From Amphritea atlantica (GTDB lineage: Bacteria > Pseudomonadota > Gammaproteobacteria > Pseudomonadales > Balneatricaceae): a stretch of 64,000 nt of DNA. The stretch spans positions 11,156 through 75,155 of the forward strand of contig NZ_FOGB01000012.1 in assembly GCF_900111095.1 (NCBI RefSeq), given 5' to 3'. This document shows positions 48,924 to 59,213 of this stretch, piece by piece. Under the pieces are notes generated by a model. The model did no database searches and had not been told where the DNA came from. It saw only the letters and a program-made list of their open reading frames with translations. Position numbers and translations under genes: made by a program. The stretch's first letter is position 1. Each line of letters begins with the position of its first letter.

Positions 48924-51275
48924 TTAGCTATGATCCAAAGCATTTAAATTAACAATATCTGAAAGAGCCTTACCCCTTCCTCTTAAATCGCCAAGCTCAG
49001 ACAACCTTTCCTTTATAGCAAAAAAATAATCACTTACATCTTGACCTGAGTTAATTTCAGCAATTTTTTTAAAAATCATTTCCATATTCGCAAACCTCAA
49101 AGACTCAGGAACCAAGTTATTTAAATCAGACTGCATATCATCTATTGTTAAAACAAGCATCCCATGCTTTAACGAAGAAATACCTACACCACCTGCGCCA
49201 GGAATACCGGGCAATGCCAAAATCACGTTATCAGACCGATATACAGTGTCTAGAGAAGACACACCCATTATAAGAATCCGTTCTCTAACAAAGCTAGGTA
49301 CACTATCAGGGATTGCTTCATATGCCACAGTAACATCCGCAGCCCCAATAAGTGTCCAACTCAAATATGGGTATTTAGTAAATAGCTTTTCAAGCCCACA
49401 CCAGTCATTATCAGTTAAATTAGAAAGTCCATGAGAAATTCTATTTGATGAATAGACAGAGATAAGTTTTTTTATACCACCAAATGACGTCATATTAAAA
49501 ACCCGATCACTATCAGGTTTAATTCTAATAGGGGGATGAAATGAGATTTGCCTTTCTAAAGGATTTTCATGCCTAACTAGAACTCTATCCGTATACTTAA
49601 CATCTGCAACAGCTGAGCTAAACAATACAGTAGTAACATTACATTTATTTAGAATATCTTTTGCATATACGTTAGAACACCTAAATCTAGCAACTCCCTC
49701 AAATCGAATTACATTCTCACACAGCAATGAAGCTAGAATATTTGGACGAGGAGATACAAAAATACGTAATTCACTACAGACCAGCTCTTTATTTAAATAG
49801 TCAAGAGCTGATTTATCTAGATATTCAACCAGAGCCCTTGTGAACTTTTCTCGAAAAGCTTCGCCTGCTTGTTTTCGCCATGATGGCCATTCCATCTCAG
49901 CCATTAAAACAATACTTACCTTTTCACCAGCTAATACAAGAGGAACTGCATGATTTAATATAACTCCCATATGTTCACTATCTGGGCGAACAATACTACT
50001 AAGAACTGTGACTCCTTTCCCTCTATGGCTTATATCAAGCTTTAAGTTATTTTGGTATATCGCAATTTCATTGATAAGAAGGTTAAATTGATTACTCTGC
50101 CTTAATTTCAATTTCACAAGAGACGACAGTGCAATTGTGTCCTGCAAACCAATATGCATAGACAGCAATTTACTTACCAAACCAATCAAAACTTCCTCAT
50201 TCACCAACTCAGTACAAAATGCCTCATCGAATATCGGCACACCAAAACGATCCTGAATAAATTTGACATATATATTTAATGGCGGCGTGGGTATATCAAA
50301 AATATCATCAAGAGAGTCAATAATCTTGAGACCTATTGTGCTATGTTTGGCCTCAATTGCAGCTGTAATAGAAAAAATATCCTCTACATCTAATTCAACA
50401 GTTGAGTTAGAAACACTAACATCCTTAAAACCATCTGATAACTGTATTCCCCAATTATTTTTAAACAACAAATTTTGAGCAGTATAAGTTTCTGTTGCAA
50501 CATCATAGATACACTGAGTAATCTTTTTGTCTAAAGAATAATCAGCATTCAATCCTGACAACTCAGAAAGCACTCTATATAATAATTTTGTATCTAAGCC
50601 AATACTTCCAATAGACCTATTTAATGCTTTTTTATATTCAAGTAGCTTATTCCCAATACTCGGATTCTGATCTTTACTATCAAACCTGAATCGCTCCAGC
50701 TCATTCAAAGATAGTACATCTAAAAAATCAACCCTAATATCTTCACCCGTCAAAAGCTTTTTATCAAAAGATCTAACTATAAGCGAGGCGTCAGGAAATG
50801 CCTCCTCCCAAGATTTTATAAAATCATTATAGTTCAAATTATTAAACAAGCGTTTACTATACTGCTCAATTGATTCAGTTAAGGCTTGATTCTGTATTGC
50901 CTGCGAATAAGATGAAAGAAGATAACTTAATTGATCACGAAAATAGCAAACGATATATATATCAAAATCCCCCTTCAAAACACGAGCCAAGCTTTGCGGT
51001 TTAACATTCTGAAAGGCTTCACTACTCAGAATAACATTACACTGAGAATTCTCAATAGATAATAACAACTCATCCACTTCATACTTATCACTCTCATCCA
51101 AATCACATGTTCCAGACAAAGCTTTAGCCAGAAGGTGATGAGCGATTGGTCTACGACCTAACAGAGGATATTCATATCCAAACTCTAATAATAGTTCGTA
51201 ATTTTGACATAAAAATTTTTGTAATGAGGATGTACCACTCTTATGCCGCCCAATATGAATAAAAAGCTTACGCAT
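48924..51275 (-). CDS. fusion of PAPS sulfotransferase and GT-B-like domain
   Basis: The 783-aa protein starts with a sulfotransferase domain: LFIHIGRHKSGTSSLQKFL (about 4-22), VILSSEAFQN and IVCYFRDQLSYLLSSYSQ (3'-phosphate site). After a linker (about 290-415) comes a C-terminal GT-B-like half with VSIVLMAEMEWPSW, VLVRHENPLERQ, KLISVYSSNRISHGL and a donor-domain-like ALPGIPGAGGVGISSLKHGM. This suggests glycosyl transfer and sulfation by one polypeptide; the glycosyltransferase half is divergent and the call is less sure than the sulfotransferase half. AT-rich. It lies 1 nt after the aminotransferase stop. Confidence 0.72.
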   Translation of the reverse strand: MRKLFIHIGRHKSGTSSLQKFLCQNYELLLEFGYEYPLLGRRPIAHHLLAKALSGTCDLDESDKYEVDELLLSIENSQCNVILSSEAFQNVKPQSLARVLKGDFDIYIVCYFRDQLSYLLSSYSQAIQNQALTESIEQYSKRLFNNLNYNDFIKSWEEAFPDASLIVRSFDKKLLTGEDIRVDFLDVLSLNELERFRFDSKDQNPSIGNKLLEYKKALNRSIGSIGLDTKLLYRVLSELSGLNADYSLDKKITQCIYDVATETYTAQNLLFKNNWGIQLSDGFKDVSVSNSTVELDVEDIFSITAAIEAKHSTIGLKIIDSLDDIFDIPTPPLNIYVKFIQDRFGVPIFDEAFCTELVNEEVLIGLVSKLLSMHIGLQDTIALSSLVKLKLRQSNQFNLLINEIAIYQNNLKLDISHRGKGVTVLSSIVRPDSEHMGVILNHAVPLVLAGEKVSIVLMAEMEWPSWRKQAGEAFREKFTRALVEYLDKSALDYLNKELVCSELRIFVSPRPNILASLLCENVIRFEGVARFRCSNVYAKDILNKCNVTTVLFSSAVADVKYTDRVLVRHENPLERQISFHPPIRIKPDSDRVFNMTSFGGIKKLISVYSSNRISHGLSNLTDNDWCGLEKLFTKYPYLSWTLIGAADVTVAYEAIPDSVPSFVRERILIMGVSSLDTVYRSDNVILALPGIPGAGGVGISSLKHGMLVLTIDDMQSDLNNLVPESLRFANMEMIFKKIAEINSGQDVSDYFFAIKERLSELGDLRGRGKALSDIVNLNALDHS

Positions 51276-51276
51276 A

Positions 51277-52416
51277 CTACTTCCTCAACAACACTAAATT
51301 AATAACTCTATTAATATCATATTGAGAAAGACCTCCATAAAAAGGCAAACATAATACATTTTTCGTAATTCGATTGGCCTGAGGCAAGTATTTTCTACTG
51401 GCGGATGCCAAAGAACTATAACAGGGATATTCACTAACCAAAGGAGAAAAATACTTTCTAGCCATAATATTACTAGCTTTCAAACGATCATAGATATCAT
51501 CGCGACTTTCCCCAAACTCTACCTCGTCAATACAAATACAAAAATATTGCTCACTACTGGTAGTATTTTCTGGCACTTTAATAATAGTAATTCCTTTTAC
51601 TTCACCTAATGCGTCCGTATAAATTTTTCTTATTTCAGACCTTAATCCTTGCTCTTCTTTAACCAAAGGCAACACACTCAATCCCATAGCAGCTTGCAAC
51701 TCGCCCATTTTCCCATTTATACCAGGCAAAAGCACTTCTTCTTCATTTTTTATCCCGAAGTTCTTCAAATACTCAATACGTTGTTTGAGATTAGAATCAT
51801 TAAAAACTAAAGCTCCCCCTTCTCCAGTATGAAAAAGCTTTGTAGGGTGAAAACTAAACATAGTAATATCACCATAGTCAGCTATCGGTCGACCATTGTG
51901 AACTGTTGTAAAAGAGTGAGCTCCATCATAAATAACCCTCAACCCGTGACGATCAGCAATATCTTGAATTTCATCTACATGACAAGGAACGCCATACACA
52001 TGAACCCCAAGAATAGCTGTAGTTTTTGCCGTGATGAGTCTTTCAATTTTTTCTGGATCGATGGTTAAACGTATAGGATCTATATCACAGAAAACAGGGG
52101 TAATATTATTCCATGCTAGAACGTGTGTCGTGGCAGGGAAAGTAAAAGGAGTCGTTATAACTTCACCTTGCAACCTTAAGCTTTGTACCGCAGTCATTAA
52201 TGCGGTTGTACCATTATTGAATAGTGAGATATTTGGAGCATCTATATACTCCTTGAGACGAGCCTCTAACTCCCGGTGTTTAGCCCCGCCATTAGAAAGC
52301 CACTTCGATACCCATATATCCTCTAAATAACGATTATAGTTTTCTAGCTTAGGCATCAACGGTCGTGTAACTAATATCGGCTCATCAGATTCAGTCATTT
52401 TTAGTTTCTTTCGCAT
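51277..52416 (-). CDS. DegT/DnrJ/EryC1-family sugar aminotransferase (VioA-like)
   Basis: PLP enzyme of 379 aa that aminates a keto-sugar nucleotide. It has FNNGTTALMTAVQSL, TTPFTFPAT, YDGAHSF (Asp164) and the PLP lysine in SFHPTKLFHTGEGG (Lys193), the pattern of dTDP-4-amino-4,6-dideoxy-D-glucose-type (VioA) enzymes rather than of UDP-sugar PglE types, although that call is by resemblance. Met7 (MTESDEPILVTRP) is an alternative start that reduces the overlap with the upstream sulfotransferase. Substrate dTDP-4-keto-6-deoxyglucose would come from RfbB; the NeuD-type acyltransferase nearby would finish the sugar. Confidence 0.87.
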   Translation of the reverse strand: MRKKLKMTESDEPILVTRPLMPKLENYNRYLEDIWVSKWLSNGGAKHRELEARLKEYIDAPNISLFNNGTTALMTAVQSLRLQGEVITTPFTFPATTHVLAWNNITPVFCDIDPIRLTIDPEKIERLITAKTTAILGVHVYGVPCHVDEIQDIADRHGLRVIYDGAHSFTTVHNGRPIADYGDITMFSFHPTKLFHTGEGGALVFNDSNLKQRIEYLKNFGIKNEEEVLLPGINGKMGELQAAMGLSVLPLVKEEQGLRSEIRKIYTDALGEVKGITIIKVPENTTSSEQYFCICIDEVEFGESRDDIYDRLKASNIMARKYFSPLVSEYPCYSSLASASRKYLPQANRITKNVLCLPFYGGLSQYDINRVINLVLLRK

Positions 52417-53140
52417 TTAAATTATTGAAAAAATCAATATCATTACTATTTGCATCCACTAATTTACTATATAGCTCTTCACCTATTTGTACTTCTATCT
52501 CAGATAGCTTTTTATCTAAACTGCTTTTCACACTTCTGGATACATTTTTTTCAACAGGATTCAGATTGATATCAGCGAAGCCCTCTTCCTTCAATAACAA
52601 CTCGAGCTTCTCTAAAGATTCAGAATAGCGTTCTACAACACCAACAAATGGAAGCTTCTCTATTGCCAACTTAGCCCTGTAGCCTTCATCACCCACTTTC
52701 TCCCCAAACATTGTCGCTAAGCGGTGTGCGTGAAAGTTTCTGCACTGACGATCATTCACAAGCGAAAGTCGTGTTTCGATATAACCTTTTAATGTGGTGT
52801 TACGTGCTAACGCTGGGCCGAAACCATCGCCCACCTGCTTTTTCTCAAAAGAGTACGCTGATGCTATTCTGTCGATCGGGTGACGCATAAAGATTACAGG
52901 AATTATCCTTATGCCCTCGATCTCAGGTACCGGGAAAATAGCGGTATGGGAAGAAAAACACTTTGCCTGTGGGTTATCTATAATCCATTGCTTTACCTTT
53001 CCTCGATTTAAAGCAGGCTGAGCAGGAAATTCTTTTGTTACCCATTCACCATCTTCTTCATTGAAATTTTCTTTAAAGGCAGCATCCAGTGATGTGCCTG
53101 CATTTTTAAAAAGATGATAATGCAAAATAACAGTTCTCAT
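52391..53140 (-). CDS. sulfotransferase family protein
   Basis: The 249-aa protein has the 5'-phosphosulfate loop VILHYHLFKNAGTSLDAAF (about 4-22) and the 3'-phosphate motif IFMRHPIDRIASAYSFEKK, typical of carbohydrate sulfotransferases. It is less AT-rich than the sulfotransferase fusion downstream. It lies 40 nt downstream of the large GT2/GT4 fusion and overlaps the aminotransferase start, so it is cotranscribed with both. It probably sulfates a sugar placed by one of the adjacent transferases. Confidence 0.82.
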   Translation of the reverse strand: MRTVILHYHLFKNAGTSLDAAFKENFNEEDGEWVTKEFPAQPALNRGKVKQWIIDNPQAKCFSSHTAIFPVPEIEGIRIIPVIFMRHPIDRIASAYSFEKKQVGDGFGPALARNTTLKGYIETRLSLVNDRQCRNFHAHRLATMFGEKVGDEGYRAKLAIEKLPFVGVVERYSESLEKLELLLKEEGFADINLNPVEKNVSRSVKSSLDKKLSEIEVQIGEELYSKLVDANSNDIDFFNNLNAKETKND

Positions 53141-53180
53141 CCAATCCTCCTACAGCCGGACAGTTTCGATCAATACAAAT

Positions 53181-55952
53181 TCATTTAATAGAATAAATTC
53201 CAACACTAGAGAAGATATTCCTGAACACTTTTTTACCGCGCTCAAACGAATACTTTTCGGTTACAAGTGTTTGACTATTTTCTGCGAACTTATTCCATAA
53301 GACCTCATCGTCATATAGCCTGATGATTGCATCAACCCACTCTTGCGGCTCTTGGGCGATCAGTGTACTGATCCCATGAGTCAGCCCCGTTCCCTCGGCA
53401 GCCACTTCAGTTAATACTGAAGGCAGACCATATGCCATGGATTCCAGCACTTTGCCCTTAATGCCAGCACCGGAAAGCAGTGGCGCAATAAACACCCGAT
53501 GATCGTGGAAAACACCATCTAAAGACTCAGCAAACCCAAGCATTTTGATATTTTCAGTTTCCATCTCTTTATAGGCCTCGGGCATATTACTGCCATAGAC
53601 ATAGAGCGTTATATCAGGACGCTGCTTTCCTAACAGAGGCATAATTTCATCCACAAGATAATCTACAGCTTCTCCATTAGGGGTATGATTAAAACCTCCC
53701 AAAAAGGCGATACCATTACGATCATTAAACTCGGGACCTTTTGGCTTCTCTTCAAGAACCCAGGGTGTAATGTGAAGCTTGTCAGCTTCTAATATATGAC
53801 TGGTAATTACTGCATGTTCTGTCGAGTTATAGCATAGAATTGCATCCACTTGTCGACATACAGACAACTCCTGTTCACGCGTGTTCAGCACTTTTTCTAA
53901 CAGCAACTGATCTTTCTCACCTTTTAATGCCGCCCGCATCTCCCGTAAAAAATGTAAATCAGCGTTATTGAAAATAATTTTTGCCCGGGAATTTTCGCGG
54001 ATATAGGAGATATAGTCTTTCGCGATATGATAGCGGGTGATATAGACCGCATCCATCTCCTGCAGACGTGTTTCAAGTACATGATTGACGCTGGCATAAA
54101 ATGGAGCATAAAGTACTTCAACCCCCATTTTCTGCAGCTCAAGGGTATATTTACCAAAATGAGCCAAGTTGGCCGGAACAAAAGTAACTTTAAAGCCAAG
54201 CGACTGAATCAGTTTCATCTCCTGAATAGCAGCATAACTACCCGCATCTTTATTTGGCATTGGGGACGCATAATCAATCACAAGAATACGCTGATCGACA
54301 TTCCTGTCCTTTTCAATTTTTAAATTTTCTAAACCGGGTGTCCCATTGTTTCGAAATGCCTTAAACCACTTCTGGCGGAACGTTTTTTCATTGATCACCT
54401 GATAGCGTTTCAGCCCCTTTGTGACATCAGTACCATGACTTTGCCCTTCAAAGTGAACCACAACGGAATGGGGGGTGTAGACCGTTTTATACCCCTCTTC
54501 TCTCACTTTAAAAGCAAGATCGGTATCTTCGTAGTAACAGGGCACGAGCTCTTCGCTGAACAAGCCTACTTTGTGCCATACACTGCTGCGAATACACATT
54601 GCGGCACCGGTCAGGTAATCGACCTCCCTGGCGTAGTTGAACTCAGGTGTCATAGGGTTTTCGTTACGCCCAACATTCCATGGCTGCCCATTTTCCCAGA
54701 TAATCCCCCCGGCCTCTTGTAATGTGCCATCCAGGTTCAATAATTTCGAACCTGTCATACCGATGGTCGTATCCTGTTCCATTTTACTGACCAGTTCATC
54801 GATCCAGAAAGAGGTAACCTCGGTATCATTGTTCAGGAAAATAATGTACTTGCCACGTGCTTTTGCACTGGCACGGTTACAACTTTTAAGGAAGCGTAAA
54901 TTTTCTGGATTCCGGGAAACAATCAGGTTTTTGATGATCGCCTCTGCTTCGGATGTTTTATCCGTTGAGCAATCATCGGCCAGAATGACTTCATAAGTGG
55001 TTTTATTGTACGCTAGAGCTATCGAAGCGATGCAGTGATAGGTAAGCTCAAATTTATTGTAGGCAGGAACGATAATAGATACGGAGGGGGTATCACATTC
55101 AGGCAGGCTGAATGCGGGATACTGGTCTCTTTTTTCATAGCCTTCAACCACCACTTTATGAGTAGTTAGCAGGTTCTCTACCGTATTTTGAATTGAGCTT
55201 TCACTCATTGCCTCAAGTTGAAAGTGCAACGATTCATATCGGCTATCTGCCTGCTGGGGCATCGACAAAAAACCGGGCTTATTAAAACTTTCTTTGAGGT
55301 ATTGCCAGGGTGTCTGAATTGGATGACTGGTGACCACCTCGGTTCCCAAAAGATAGGGAACACCGGTCATGCCAACTTTATAAAGTTTAGGTCGCCCATC
55401 CTGCAAGCTCAAAGGAATTGGCAGGCGCACCTCTAAAACACTCTGATTTGTTTCAATTAACCTATGGTTAATTAATTTATCTTCATTAAAGAGGGTAACC
55501 TCTTTCTTTCCTATAGGGTTGCGGGACTGTAACTGAATAACAATATGTCCATGCTCTTCACCCAGAATTTTTGCGAAAATCCGCTCTCCATTCAGAGAAA
55601 AAACTTTCGCATCTTTAGTCACCGGCTGACCGCTTTCTGCATCAACAATTAACAGGCCTACCTCTTTTTCATCAATAGCCCACTCATCTGCCACATCTAT
55701 CTGAAAACCATGCTTACCTGATCCGTATCCGGCTTTTTCAAGGTCTGCACGATAGATATTCGCAATACCTGATCCAATGATCCGATCACCACAAACAATA
55801 TGAACAGATAAAGGACTTGAAGTATTTTCAGTATTAATACTCCAACCGCTTACAACACCATTTTCAAACAGATCAATATGCCCTAACAAATGATCTATTT
55901 TTTTTTCTTGAACACTATTTTCTTCAATCGAACTCTCATCCATGCTTTTCAT
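53181..55952 (-). CDS. bifunctional GT2-GT4 glycosyltransferase
   Basis: The 923-aa protein has three parts. The N-terminal beta-sandwich domain (about 20-110) has GHIDLFENGVVSGWS and ANIYRADLEKAGYGSGKHGF, a module found before many surface-polysaccharide transferases. A GT-A family 2 domain follows (about 290-540) with VSIIVPAYNKFELTYHC, LADDCSTD, FLNNDTEVT and YYEDTDLAFK. The C-terminal GT-B family 4 domain (about 575-915) has FLGGFNHTPNGEAVDYLV, APLLSGAGIKGKVLESMAYG and SVLTEVAAEGTG. It likely makes two consecutive linkages of the capsule repeat. First gene of the minus-strand operon that includes two sulfotransferases and the amino-sugar genes. Confidence 0.9.
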   Translation of the reverse strand: MKSMDESSIEENSVQEKKIDHLLGHIDLFENGVVSGWSINTENTSSPLSVHIVCGDRIIGSGIANIYRADLEKAGYGSGKHGFQIDVADEWAIDEKEVGLLIVDAESGQPVTKDAKVFSLNGERIFAKILGEEHGHIVIQLQSRNPIGKKEVTLFNEDKLINHRLIETNQSVLEVRLPIPLSLQDGRPKLYKVGMTGVPYLLGTEVVTSHPIQTPWQYLKESFNKPGFLSMPQQADSRYESLHFQLEAMSESSIQNTVENLLTTHKVVVEGYEKRDQYPAFSLPECDTPSVSIIVPAYNKFELTYHCIASIALAYNKTTYEVILADDCSTDKTSEAEAIIKNLIVSRNPENLRFLKSCNRASAKARGKYIIFLNNDTEVTSFWIDELVSKMEQDTTIGMTGSKLLNLDGTLQEAGGIIWENGQPWNVGRNENPMTPEFNYAREVDYLTGAAMCIRSSVWHKVGLFSEELVPCYYEDTDLAFKVREEGYKTVYTPHSVVVHFEGQSHGTDVTKGLKRYQVINEKTFRQKWFKAFRNNGTPGLENLKIEKDRNVDQRILVIDYASPMPNKDAGSYAAIQEMKLIQSLGFKVTFVPANLAHFGKYTLELQKMGVEVLYAPFYASVNHVLETRLQEMDAVYITRYHIAKDYISYIRENSRAKIIFNNADLHFLREMRAALKGEKDQLLLEKVLNTREQELSVCRQVDAILCYNSTEHAVITSHILEADKLHITPWVLEEKPKGPEFNDRNGIAFLGGFNHTPNGEAVDYLVDEIMPLLGKQRPDITLYVYGSNMPEAYKEMETENIKMLGFAESLDGVFHDHRVFIAPLLSGAGIKGKVLESMAYGLPSVLTEVAAEGTGLTHGISTLIAQEPQEWVDAIIRLYDDEVLWNKFAENSQTLVTEKYSFERGKKVFRNIFSSVGIYSIK

Positions 55953-56558
55953 AAAACATATAACTCTAAAAAATTTATATTAAGACATTATTTATTAGAT
56001 AATTTTCCAAAAACAATTTACAAAAAATCAAACTATTCATTAAAAGCACATTAAATAATTATTATACCCATCTAGCAACCCTTAGCTTCATAGACCATTT
56101 CCCGGCTAGTCTACAACCAACAGGAGTTGTCTTTACACTTCACTCTGCTCAACGCAGGCATTTTCATTTCTCGCCGATCATACAATATATTGACAGCCGG
56201 TTCACTTATCCTGCTCGTTGTCGACATTTTTCAAGAGACTTACTCTATTCCTTTAGCCACAGTTCTTAAAAAAAACCATTCACTGCCATCATACAGCAAC
56301 AGACATCGCAGCCGCGTTACTCTACCGACCAAAAATCAGGCAGTTCTGATCACTGATAAATTACTTCCAAGTCTAACAGCATTTACTGGTATTTTTGATA
56401 CACTATGTCACTAACTTAGGGGCTTAAATTTTCCATGATGACAGACTAACTCAACACTCCGATACAGCAAGCCAGCAGCATGACCTCAGGTATGTTTCAG
56501 TAAGATATGGAGCTCCCCTTTAAAAAACGCTTAAACCACCCAAAAAAACAGACGTCCA
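55953..56558. other. intergenic region between the capsule locus and mutS
   Basis: The left third, next to the GT fusion, is very AT-rich and probably holds its promoter. The right part has the composition of the core genome and should carry the mutS promoter. No RNA gene, terminator, JUMPstart or direct repeat with the pncC side was recognised. A 95-codon open frame here has no homologous look. Confidence 0.5.
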
Positions 56559-59144
56559 ATGCAAAAAAAAATCGATACAGCTTCCTCTTCGCAACACACC
56601 CCCATGATGCAGCAATACCTCAAGATCAAGGCTGAACATCCGGATCAGTTGGTGTTCTATCGGATGGGAGATTTCTATGAGCTGTTTTTTGAGGATGCAA
56701 AGAAAGCGTCTCAGCTATTAGATATTTCCTTAACGGCCAGGGGGAAGTCTGCCGGGGAGCCTATTCCCATGGCGGGGATCCCTTATCATTCCGCGGATGG
56801 TTATATTGCAAAAATTGTCCGGGCGGGGGAGTCCGTTGCGATCTGTGAGCAGGTGGGTGATCCGGCCACCAGCAAAGGTCCGGTCGAACGTAAGGTGATG
56901 CGCATCGTTACACCGGGCACCCTGAGTGATGAAGCGCTGCTGGATGAGCGGCGCGATAGCCTGCTGATTGCGGTCAATACCGATCTGCAGCGCTACGGTA
57001 TTGCGATTGTCGATATCAGCACCGGGCGTTTCAGTTTGCTTGAGGTGGCCGGTGAAGAAGCACTGCATGGTGAGCTTGAACGCATCAAGCCCGCTGAGAT
57101 TCTGTTCAATGATGGTCACAACCTGGCTCAGCCACTGCAATCTTACAAGGGATTGCGCCCTCAGGCCCCCTGGAACTTTGAACTGGAAACAGCCGAACGA
57201 CTCTTGTGCCAGCAGTTTCAGACCAAGGACCTGACCGGCTTTGGCTGCGATCATCTGCCGGTGGCTCTGGGCGCTGCAGGCTGCCTGCTGCAATACGCAA
57301 AAGAGACACAGCGCACTGCACTACCTCATATTCGCCGTTTGCTGCTGGAACAGCGGGACGAAAGCGTGATTCTCGATGCCGCAACCCGTAAAAACCTGGA
57401 GATCGATATCAATCTGGCAGGTGGACGGGAAAACACCCTGGCCGCAGTGATCGATAAAACCGCCACCCCGATGGGCAGCCGGATGCTCAGACGCTGGCTG
57501 AACCGACCTCTGCGTTGCCGTAATACTCTGCAATCCCGCCAGGCAGCACTGCAATGGCTGATCAGTGACTATCGCTTCGAGCAACTATCCCCTGCGCTAA
57601 AACAGATTGGTGATATCGAACGGGTGTTAGCCCGGGTTGCCCTGCGTTCTGCCCGCCCCCGGGACCTCGAGCGCTTGAAGAGCGCGTTTCAGGTGCTGCC
57701 GGAACTGCAGGACTATCTGGCCGCAACACAACCCGCACTGCTCAAAACCCTGGCGCAAACTGCCGGCACTTTTCCGGATCTTTGTGACCTGCTGAATCGG
57801 GCAGTCATTGAGAACCCTCCCGTGGTTATCCGTGATGGCGGAGTGATCGCCACAGGTTACGATGCGGAACTGGACGAGTTACGCGGTCTCAGTGAAAACG
57901 CTGGCGATTATCTGGTGCAACTGGAAACCCGCGAGCGGGAGCGCACCGGCATTCCAACCCTTAAAGTCGGTTATAACCGGGTGCACGGCTACTTTATCGA
58001 GATAGGCAAAGCACAGAAAGCCGAAGTGCCTGCTGACTATATCCGTCGTCAGACCCTGAAAAATGCAGAGCGTTATATTACCCCGGAACTGAAAGAGTTT
58101 GAGGACAAGGCTCTGAGTGCGAAAAGCCGGGCACTGACCCGCGAAAAAGCCCTCTATGAATCCTTGGTTGAGACGCTTGCGGAGCAACTGGCCCAGCTGC
58201 AGGACAGCGCTGCGGCGCTGGCAGAGCTGGATGTTCTGTGCAACCTTGCCGAACGTGCCGACAGTCTGGACTATGTCGCACCAACCCTGGCCGATGAACC
58301 GCAGATTCAGATCGCTGGCGGGCGCCACCCGGTAGTAGAAGATGTATTGGATGATCCGTTCGTTGCCAACGATCTGAAGCTGTCCCCCGAACGGCAGATG
58401 CTGATTATCACCGGCCCTAACATGGGCGGTAAATCCACCTATATGCGTCAGGCCGCCCTGATTACACTGCTGGCTCATATCGGTAGTTATGTGCCCGCCC
58501 AGAGTGCCACCATCGGCCTGGTTGACCGGATATTTACCCGTATGGGGTCGTCCGATGATCTGGCCGGCGGTCGCTCGACTTTTATGGTTGAGATGACTGA
58601 AACAGCCAATATTCTACATAACGCCACCGAACAAAGCCTGGTGCTGATGGATGAGGTCGGTCGCGGAACCAGCACCTTTGATGGCTTATCCCTGGCCTGG
58701 TCAGCGGCGGAATACCTGGCCAATGAAGTGAAGGCGATGACCCTGTTTGCCACCCACTATTTTGAATTAACAGTACTGCCAGAACTCTGTCAGGGCGTTT
58801 TCAATGTGCATCTTACCGCTATGGAACATCAGGACCATATCGTCTTTATGCATGAGGTTCAGGAGGGGCCGGCGAGTCAGAGCTATGGTTTACAGGTTGC
58901 CCAACTGGCAGGTGTGCCGGCTAATGTCATCAGCCGGGCACGGCAGAAACTGATCCAGCTGGAAGAGGATACAGGTCAGACGGAGCAGCGGCGTCAACCA
59001 CCGCCGGTACAGGATGATCTGTTTGTCGCGCCACGGCCCCACCCTGCGCTGGTGCAGTTGCAAACACTGGAACCGGACAACCTGACCCCCCGTGAGGCAC
59101 TGGATCTGATCTACAGTCTGAAAAAGGCGGCGGAGCGCAGCTAA
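56559..59144 (+). CDS. mutS: DNA mismatch repair protein MutS
   Basis: Mismatch-recognition ATPase. The 861-aa protein has the mismatch-binding [15 protein letters not shown] (Phe-x-Glu in FYE), the connector and lever domains, Walker [15 protein letters not shown] (about 620), Walker [16 protein letters not shown] and a C-terminal dimerisation tail, close to the E. coli length (853). HTPMMQQYL after a short N-terminal tail matches E. coli MutS. In many relatives mutS is near pncC-recA; here it forms the right border of the capsule island. It is convergent with rpoS across a bidirectional terminator. Confidence 0.98.
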   Translation: MQKKIDTASSSQHTPMMQQYLKIKAEHPDQLVFYRMGDFYELFFEDAKKASQLLDISLTARGKSAGEPIPMAGIPYHSADGYIAKIVRAGESVAICEQVGDPATSKGPVERKVMRIVTPGTLSDEALLDERRDSLLIAVNTDLQRYGIAIVDISTGRFSLLEVAGEEALHGELERIKPAEILFNDGHNLAQPLQSYKGLRPQAPWNFELETAERLLCQQFQTKDLTGFGCDHLPVALGAAGCLLQYAKETQRTALPHIRRLLLEQRDESVILDAATRKNLEIDINLAGGRENTLAAVIDKTATPMGSRMLRRWLNRPLRCRNTLQSRQAALQWLISDYRFEQLSPALKQIGDIERVLARVALRSARPRDLERLKSAFQVLPELQDYLAATQPALLKTLAQTAGTFPDLCDLLNRAVIENPPVVIRDGGVIATGYDAELDELRGLSENAGDYLVQLETRERERTGIPTLKVGYNRVHGYFIEIGKAQKAEVPADYIRRQTLKNAERYITPELKEFEDKALSAKSRALTREKALYESLVETLAEQLAQLQDSAAALAELDVLCNLAERADSLDYVAPTLADEPQIQIAGGRHPVVEDVLDDPFVANDLKLSPERQMLIITGPNMGGKSTYMRQAALITLLAHIGSYVPAQSATIGLVDRIFTRMGSSDDLAGGRSTFMVEMTETANILHNATEQSLVLMDEVGRGTSTFDGLSLAWSAAEYLANEVKAMTLFATHYFELTVLPELCQGVFNVHLTAMEHQDHIVFMHEVQEGPASQSYGLQVAQLAGVPANVISRARQKLIQLEEDTGQTEQRRQPPPVQDDLFVAPRPHPALVQLQTLEPDNLTPREALDLIYSLKKAAERS

Positions 59145-59170
59145 ACCGCCAACCAGAGGTAACACAGACA

Positions 59171-59199
59171 AAAAAAAACGGGCTCATCGCCCGTTTTTT
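59171..59199. terminator. bidirectional rho-independent terminator between mutS and rpoS
   Basis: A-run, ACGGGC stem, loop TCATC, GCCCGT stem, T-run. The flanking A and T runs give a valid U-tract on either strand, so it can end mutS and rpoS transcripts. Confidence 0.92.
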
Positions 59200-59213
59200 C
59201 TTTACGCTGACGT

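Noticed and set aside
56127-56414. 95-codon open frame in the capsule-mutS intergenic region
   Set aside because: No ribosome site, no recognisable motif, and a composition like non-coding DNA; treated as chance.
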